DNA from: Candidatus Planktophila sp.
GTDB lineage: Bacteria; Actinomycetota; Actinomycetes; Nanopelagicales; Nanopelagicaceae
Direction: 5' to 3'
DNA length: 64,000 nt
NCBI GenBank assembly: GCA_024641555.1
Contig: JAHECV010000001.1
Span: 20,562-84,561 of the forward strand
Positions within the stretch are counted from its first letter, which is position 1. Each line of letters opens with the position of its first letter. A program made the position numbers and the translations under genes. The notes under the pieces are model-generated. The model was not told where the DNA came from and did not search any database. It saw only the letters and a program-made list of their open reading frames with translations. Of the stretch, positions 59,027 to 64,000 are shown in pieces.

Positions 59027-60709
59027 ATGACTCATCCCCATCCCGATTTAGGTACTCCTAGCAAATTAGTTGCGGATGGGCTTCGCATCGTCGCACTCGG
59101 TGGACTTGCGGAAATCGGTCGCAATATGACCGTCTTTGAAACCAATGGAAAGCTCTTAATTGTTGACTGCGGCGTACTTTTTCCAGAAGAGAACCAACCA
59201 GGTATCGATTTAATCCTGCCTGACTTTAGTTATATCCGCGATCGTTTAGCGGATGTTGTTGGTTTGGTACTCACCCATGGCCACGAAGATCACATTGGCG
59301 CTACTCCCTATTTATTACGCGAACGCGGAGATATCGCACTTTACGGCTCTGCTCTTACCTTGGCCTTGGTTAGCGCTAAGTTAAAAGAGCACCGCATATC
59401 TCCGCTAACTCGCGAAGTAAAAGAGGGAATGCGCGAAGATATTGGCCCCTTTGAAGTCGAATTCGTTGCTGTTAATCACTCGATTCCAGATGCTCTCGCT
59501 GTTGCGATTCATACCAAAGCCGGAACCGTTCTGCACACCGGCGATTTCAAAATGGATCAGCTGCCACTTGATGGTCGAATCACTGATTTACGCACCTTTG
59601 CACGTTTAGGCGATGAAGGCGTCGACCTATTTCTCGTCGACTCAACAAATGCTGATGTTCCAGGATTTACCCCCGCCGAACGCGAAATCATGCCGGCGTT
59701 AAATCGGGTAATTGCTGCGACCAAGAAGCGGGTCATCGTCGCTTCGTTCTCTTCACATGTGCACCGAGTTCAGCAAGTTATCGATACCGCTGCGCTACAT
59801 AATCGCAAAATTGTATTTATCGGACGTTCCATGGTGCGCAACATGAAGATCGCCGAAGATATGGGTTATCTAAATGTGCCAGCAGGAATGGTGATCGATG
59901 CTAAAGATCTTGATAACTATGACGACCGGGTAGTTCTAATCTGCACCGGTTCACAAGGCGAGCCCATGGCAGCACTTTCGCGTATGGCAAATGGTGATCA
60001 CCAGATCCGCGTGGGAGAAGGCGACACCGTTATCTTGGCTTCATCGTTGATTCCCGGAAATGAAAATTCAGTATTTAGAGTTATCAATGAACTAACTCGC
60101 TTTGGCGCCAAAGTTGTACATAAAGCCAATACCATGGTGCATGTATCGGGCCATGCCGCGGCAGGTGAGTTGCTCTATTGCTACAACATCGTTAAACCGA
60201 AATATGCTTTGCCTGTTCACGGAGAATGGCGCCATCTCAAAGCCAACGCTGAACTTGCGATACAAGCGGGCGTTCCCCGTGAAAATGCTTTTGTAATTGA
60301 AAATGGAATTGTGGTCGACTTGGTAGGTGGCGCTGCTGAAATAGCTGGTGCGGTTCCTTGTGGCTTCGTTTATGTAGATGGCCAAAGCATTGGAGATATC
60401 ACGGAATCTTCGCTAAAAGATCGGCGGATTTTGGGAGAAGAAGGATTTATCTCAGTGGTTGTTGTTATCGAGTCGCAAAGCGGAAAGATCATTGCCGGTC
60501 CAGATATCCATGCGCGCGGTTTTAACGAAGATGAAGCGTTATTTGATGAGGTAAAAGGTCAGATCGAGAAAGCCTTAAAGCACGCCGTTTCGGAAGGTGT
60601 AAATGGAACTCATCAACTTTCGCAAGTAGTGCGACGCACTATCGGAAGTTGGGTCGGCGGAAAACATCGCCGCCGTCCGATGATCGTTCCCGTAGTTATT
60701 GAGGTCTGA
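59027..60709 (+). CDS. rnj: Ribonuclease J
   Basis: Metallo-beta-lactamase-fold RNase with 5'-3' exo- and endonuclease activity. The 560 residues have the zinc motif LTHGHEDHIGA (His84, His86, Asp88, His89), the beta-CASP region (GFTPAEREIM, VIVASFSSHVHRVQQ, ICTGSQGEPMAALSRM, HVSGHAAAGE) and a C-terminal domain. Its presence with RNase E/G and PNPase in one window shows the mixed RNA-decay machinery typical of actinobacteria. Confidence 0.95.
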   Translation: MTHPHPDLGTPSKLVADGLRIVALGGLAEIGRNMTVFETNGKLLIVDCGVLFPEENQPGIDLILPDFSYIRDRLADVVGLVLTHGHEDHIGATPYLLRERGDIALYGSALTLALVSAKLKEHRISPLTREVKEGMREDIGPFEVEFVAVNHSIPDALAVAIHTKAGTVLHTGDFKMDQLPLDGRITDLRTFARLGDEGVDLFLVDSTNADVPGFTPAEREIMPALNRVIAATKKRVIVASFSSHVHRVQQVIDTAALHNRKIVFIGRSMVRNMKIAEDMGYLNVPAGMVIDAKDLDNYDDRVVLICTGSQGEPMAALSRMANGDHQIRVGEGDTVILASSLIPGNENSVFRVINELTRFGAKVVHKANTMVHVSGHAAAGELLYCYNIVKPKYALPVHGEWRHLKANAELAIQAGVPRENAFVIENGIVVDLVGGAAEIAGAVPCGFVYVDGQSIGDITESSLKDRRILGEEGFISVVVVIESQSGKIIAGPDIHARGFNEDEALFDEVKGQIEKALKHAVSEGVNGTHQLSQVVRRTIGSWVGGKHRRRPMIVPVVIEV

Positions 60710-60713
60710 CCGC

Positions 60714-60719
60714 TAAGAT
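60714..60719 (+). promoter_or_regulatory. -10 element of a leaderless ftsK transcript
   Basis: TAAGAT is 7 nt before the ftsK GTG. An AAAGGT just before the start could instead be a very close Shine-Dalgarno. Confidence 0.4.
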
Positions 60720-60726
60720 TAAAGGT

Positions 60727-63087
60727 GTGGCTAAGAGAAAACGCACCTCAGCAAGTAAATCAAGTGTCGCCGGAAAATCGGTAGCCTCTTTTCTCGGCCG
60801 CCTACTAAGTGCTCTCTGGCGCAACCTAGCCAAAGCTCTTGGCTCATCGATTCGCTTCTTAGCCCGGGGAGCTCGAGATTTAGATCCCGCACATCACCGC
60901 GACGGATTGGCCTTCTTACTTTTAATTTTATCTCTCGCCGCTTTTGCAGGAACTTGGTTTGCAGCAGATAACTTTGTTGGCCGCAACCTTTACGCGGTTA
61001 TTTATGGGGCCTTTGGCCGAATCGGATTTTTTGCACCTCTTCTTGCGCTCTACTTTGCATTTCGCTTATTTCGCACTCCAGATGATCACAAAGCGACATC
61101 ACGCATAGTTGTAGGCGTTTTAACGTTAGTTGTTAGCGCAAGTGGGTTGGCACATCTACTTAACGGTTCACTTGGTGCGGTTAATCCAACGGGCGCAACT
61201 GCCATGCGCCATGGCGGCGGATGGCTCGGGTACGCAGTAGCGATGCCGCTAGAAGCGTTAATGACTTCTCTCTTGGCATACCCATTCTTAATCGTCCTCT
61301 TCTTCTTTGGAGTATTAGTTACGACAGCGACTCCTTTATCTTCTGTTGCAATCCGCGCTAAAAACACAGCGGTCTGGATGTGGTCAAAGCGTCCACAACG
61401 CGAGGAATCTGATTTCGAAATTACAGATACGCCCCCATTTGAAACGCCAGTAGTTGCCTGGAATCAACACGCTGATGAAGATGTGGAAGAAGAGATTGAT
61501 GAAGAGTCTTTCGATGAAGAATTTACCGTTGAAGTTCCTCGCGCAGCACAGGCGCCAAACGCTGCCGCAGGTGCACCAACGCCTTCCGGTAAGCGGCCAG
61601 AACAATTGTTATTAACGGCAGATTCACATTACGCACTGCCATCGCAAGATTTGCTACGCGCCGGACCCGCCGCCAAGGCTAAATCCAAGGCGAACGACAC
61701 AGTGGTTGCAGCCTTAACGGAAGTATTTCTGCAATTTGAAATCGACGCCCAAGTTACTGGCTTTATGCGCGGCCCCACGGTTACTCGCTACGAAGTAGAA
61801 CTCGGCAACGCAGTGAAAGTCGAACGTATCACTGCATTAGCAAAAAATATTTCCTACGCGGTTGCATCTAGCGATGTCCGCATCCTTTCGCCGATTCCAG
61901 GCAAGTCTGCGGTAGGTATCGAAATTCCAAATACCGATCGTGAGATAGTTGCTTTGGGCGATGTTATGCGCTCAAGTGTTGCCGGCCAGGACCACCATCC
62001 CATGTTGGTTGCCCTTGGTAAAGATGTCGAAGGAAACTTTGTTTGCGCAAACTTGGCGAAGATGCCGCACTTGTTGGTTGCTGGGGCAACCGGCGCTGGT
62101 AAGTCATCGATGATTAACGCGATGATTACCTCAATTTTGATGCGCGCAACTCCTGATGATGTGCGCTTAGTTTTAATCGATCCAAAGCGGGTTGAATTAA
62201 CCGCATACGAAGGTATCCCACATCTAATTACTCCAATCATCACCAACCCTAAGAAAGCGGCGGATGCACTTACTTGGGTAGTACGTGAGATGGATCTTCG
62301 CTATGAAGATCTTTCGACATTTGGCTTTAGACATATCGATGACTTCAACAAAGCGGTCCGCGCCGGAAAAGTGATTCCACCTCCAGGAAGTGACCGCGTC
62401 GTAGAGCCTTATCCGTACTTGCTCGTGATCATTGACGAGTTAGCGGATTTAATGATGGTTGCCGCCCGCGAAGTCGAAGAATCTGTAGTTCGAATTACAC
62501 AGCTGGCACGTTCGGCTGGTATTCACTTAGTACTCGCGACGCAGCGCCCCTCTGTCGATGTAGTAACAGGGCTAATTAAAGCCAACGTTCCGTCACGACT
62601 TTCCTTTGCAACAAGCTCGCTCGCCGATAGCCGCGTTATCTTAGATAGTCCGGGCGCTGAAAAGTTAGTTGGTCAAGGAGATGGACTCTTCATTCCAATG
62701 GGCGCATCACGTGCGATTCGTATTCAAGGCGCATATGTTTCAGAGCGCGAGATCGAAGCTGTGACCAACCATGTAAAGAAGCAACTTTCACCACGTTACC
62801 GCGAAGATGTCACGGCACCTCCACAATCTTCCAAGATGATCGATAAAGAAATCGGCGATGATCTAGATCTTCTGCTCCAAGCGATTGAATTAGTTGTTGG
62901 CACTCAATTTGGATCTACATCCATGTTGCAACGAAAACTTCGCGTTGGTTTTGCCAAGGCGGGGCGTCTGATGGATCTGATGGAGTCGCGCGGAATTGTT
63001 GGACCATCTGAAGGTTCCAAAGCTCGTACCGTAATGGTCAAGCCTGATGAACTCGATTCAGTGCTTGCCACGCTGCGCGACTACTAA
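60727..63087 (+). CDS. ftsK: DNA translocase FtsK
   Basis: Septum-located DNA pump that clears chromosomes and activates Xer recombination. The 786 residues have an N-terminal membrane domain with about four spans (55-215), a short acidic linker, the RecA-like motor with Walker A GATGAGKS (453-460, Lys459) and Walker B YLLVIIDELADLMMVA, and the C-terminal gamma winged-helix domain (about 720-780, LQRKLRVGFAKAGRLMDLME) that reads KOPS sites. The linker is much shorter than in E. coli, as usual outside enterobacteria. It pairs functionally with XerC encoded at 23.5 kb. Confidence 0.95.
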   Translation: MAKRKRTSASKSSVAGKSVASFLGRLLSALWRNLAKALGSSIRFLARGARDLDPAHHRDGLAFLLLILSLAAFAGTWFAADNFVGRNLYAVIYGAFGRIGFFAPLLALYFAFRLFRTPDDHKATSRIVVGVLTLVVSASGLAHLLNGSLGAVNPTGATAMRHGGGWLGYAVAMPLEALMTSLLAYPFLIVLFFFGVLVTTATPLSSVAIRAKNTAVWMWSKRPQREESDFEITDTPPFETPVVAWNQHADEDVEEEIDEESFDEEFTVEVPRAAQAPNAAAGAPTPSGKRPEQLLLTADSHYALPSQDLLRAGPAAKAKSKANDTVVAALTEVFLQFEIDAQVTGFMRGPTVTRYEVELGNAVKVERITALAKNISYAVASSDVRILSPIPGKSAVGIEIPNTDREIVALGDVMRSSVAGQDHHPMLVALGKDVEGNFVCANLAKMPHLLVAGATGAGKSSMINAMITSILMRATPDDVRLVLIDPKRVELTAYEGIPHLITPIITNPKKAADALTWVVREMDLRYEDLSTFGFRHIDDFNKAVRAGKVIPPPGSDRVVEPYPYLLVIIDELADLMMVAAREVEESVVRITQLARSAGIHLVLATQRPSVDVVTGLIKANVPSRLSFATSSLADSRVILDSPGAEKLVGQGDGLFIPMGASRAIRIQGAYVSEREIEAVTNHVKKQLSPRYREDVTAPPQSSKMIDKEIGDDLDLLLQAIELVVGTQFGSTSMLQRKLRVGFAKAGRLMDLMESRGIVGPSEGSKARTVMVKPDELDSVLATLRDY

Positions 63088-63155
63088 AAAAGCGCTGCCA
63101 CCTAAACGGGGGACGATATCCGGGGGTGATTTCACCGCCTATTTACCTGCGCCGC

Positions 63156-63184
63156 TTTCGCCAGCATCGGTTCGGTTCTAGACT
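63156..63184 (+). promoter_or_regulatory. Possible promoter of the RodZ-like gene
   Basis: TTTCGC (63156-63161), 17 bp, TAGACT (63179-63184), in the 138-bp gap after ftsK. The leader would be about 35 nt. No terminator is evident after ftsK. Confidence 0.4.
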
Positions 63185-63225
63185 TTACTTCTCGGTATTT
63201 CTTCCCATCAGCATTGCGAGTCAAA

Positions 63226-63969
63226 ATGACGCTAGGCCAGTTTATGCAAAGCGCGCGCGAAAGCGCCGGCCTAAGCATTGACGAACTCGCTAACCGGACA
63301 AGTATTCGCCCCGGTTTACTTCTTGAGATGGAGAAGAACAATTTCATTAATTGTGGCGGAGATACCTATGCGCGCGGCCACTTACGAAATATTGCACCCA
63401 TAATCAAGGTTGATGCCCAAACGCTAATTGACCTCTATAACGATGAACATTCAACCGAGTCACGCAAAATTCACGATATGTTGGTTGAAAACAATGTAAC
63501 TCGAATACCAACCGAACGTAAAACAATTTCCCCTAAAACACTCGCGCTTGTCTCAATTGTTGTGCTCGCAGCAATCGCGGTTGGGCAAATCATAATTTCT
63601 AATTCGAAGACAACCGTTACCCCGACGCCTATTGTTTCTAAGTCTGCAACAGCAACCCCAAGCGTTACCGCATCGGCGGCGCCATCTACATCTGCCACAA
63701 CCGAAAATGTTGCACCGCCTTCCACTGGCGAAATGAAGTTAACAATTGCCGCGACGCGAGGCAACTCAAATATCGACGTGGTTGTCGATGGCGAGCATTT
63801 ATTCAAAGGGCCGATCTTTCAGGGCGATAGCAAGAGTTTTAGCGCACCTAATTCGATCAGTATTTATCTAAGTAATGCTGGAGATCTGGATTTAACTCTA
63901 AATGGTGAAAAATTATCCTCTCTAGGTATGCGCAATCAGGAGATTCGCAAGACTTTTAGATCCCAGTAA
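63226..63969 (+). CDS. RodZ-like helix-turn-helix membrane protein
   Basis: A 247-residue bitopic protein. An N-terminal helix-turn-helix of the HTH_25/RodZ type (FMQSARESAGLSIDELANRT, then LLEMEKNNF, DTYARGHLRNIA) is followed by one membrane span (about 101-122), a Thr/Ser/Pro/Ala-rich linker (about 125-165) and a C-terminal DUF4115-like beta domain. RodZ links MreB to the elongation machinery; actinobacterial homologues next to ftsK are common but little studied. ATG 63226 gives MTLGQFMQSARE; a TTG four codons earlier is possible. Confidence 0.8.
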   Translation: MTLGQFMQSARESAGLSIDELANRTSIRPGLLLEMEKNNFINCGGDTYARGHLRNIAPIIKVDAQTLIDLYNDEHSTESRKIHDMLVENNVTRIPTERKTISPKTLALVSIVVLAAIAVGQIIISNSKTTVTPTPIVSKSATATPSVTASAAPSTSATTENVAPPSTGEMKLTIAATRGNSNIDVVVDGEHLFKGPIFQGDSKSFSAPNSISIYLSNAGDLDLTLNGEKLSSLGMRNQEIRKTFRSQ

Positions 63970-63995
63970 TCTCTACACGCTGTACCATCTGACAA

Positions 63996-64000
63996 ATGAG
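63996..64000 (+). CDS. Probable start of the next gene, cut off by the window edge
   Basis: Only ATGAG is inside the window. It is preceded at exactly 7 nt by TACCAT (63983-63988), the same leaderless arrangement as at several genes here. In related genomes rimO or pgsA could follow, but nothing in five bases can show this. Confidence 0.3.

Noticed and set aside
63160..63185. tRNA-like GGTTCGGTTC segment after ftsK
   Set aside because: Only a T-arm-like string; no acceptor, D or anticodon stems can be paired around it.

Overview
The window reads as a compact stretch of actinobacterial core genome. Gene order is the main evidence: (rodA)-rne-rplU-rpmA-obgE-proB-proA, rpsB-tsf-pyrH-frr-cdsA-rlmN, dxr-rseP-ispG-proS-rimP-nusA-ylxR-infB-rbfA-truB-ribF-rpsO-pnp-(M16 peptidase)-dapB and thyX-dapA-rnj-ftsK are blocks familiar from Streptomyces and relatives. 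A mycoredoxin-like protein, an Actino-pnp-type leader and many leaderless start codons agree. Base composition looks only moderate in GC, gaps are very short (none above about 260 bp) and there are no mobile elements. This suggests a streamlined planktonic lineage such as the freshwater acI group (Nanopelagicales). That placement is inference; the phylum is the safe call.

Layout. 1-8.3 kb: end of rodA, RNase E/G, L21/L27, ObgE and proline synthesis (proB, proA), with a reverse-strand NylB-like serine hydrolase between proB and proA. 8.3-13.1 kb: gatCAB and a convergent DHA2-type exporter. 13.2-23.5 kb: branched-chain amino acid and serine genes (ilvD, then ilvB-ilvN-ilvC-serA-leuB-ilvE-cimA). 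The second group is preceded by a complete attenuator: an 18-residue leader peptide rich in Ile/Val, a competing hairpin and a terminator. 23.5-29.7 kb: xerC, rpsB-tsf-pyrH-frr-cdsA-rlmN. 29.7-38.2 kb: a polyamine block (YfiT/DinB-like protein, aminobutyraldehyde dehydrogenase, PotD-A-B-C transporter, FAD amine oxidoreductase, agmatinase family enzyme). It sits between rlmN and dxr, which are much closer to the surrounding core genes in function. 38.2-54 kb: isoprenoid and site-2-protease genes, proS, a TSUP permease, and the translation/RNA block to pnp. 54-64 kb: M16 peptidase, dapB, mycoredoxin, azlCD (reverse), thyX, dapA, RNase J, FtsK and a RodZ-like protein; the start of one further gene may lie in the last five bases.

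Regulation is the most informative layer. At least a dozen genes lack a Shine-Dalgarno sequence and have a TAnnnT-like -10 hexamer 6 or 7 nt before the start codon, which indicates leaderless transcripts and corrects several start sites. Ribosomal protein genes (rplU, rpsB, rpsO) instead have clear promoters followed by foldable leaders that are candidates for autoregulation. The polyamine transporter promoter is straddled by a perfect 9-bp inverted repeat, a likely operator. No CRISPR array, tRNA, rRNA, insertion sequence or prophage was seen, and no wholly new multi-gene defence or biosynthetic system is visible; the novelty here is mostly regulatory.
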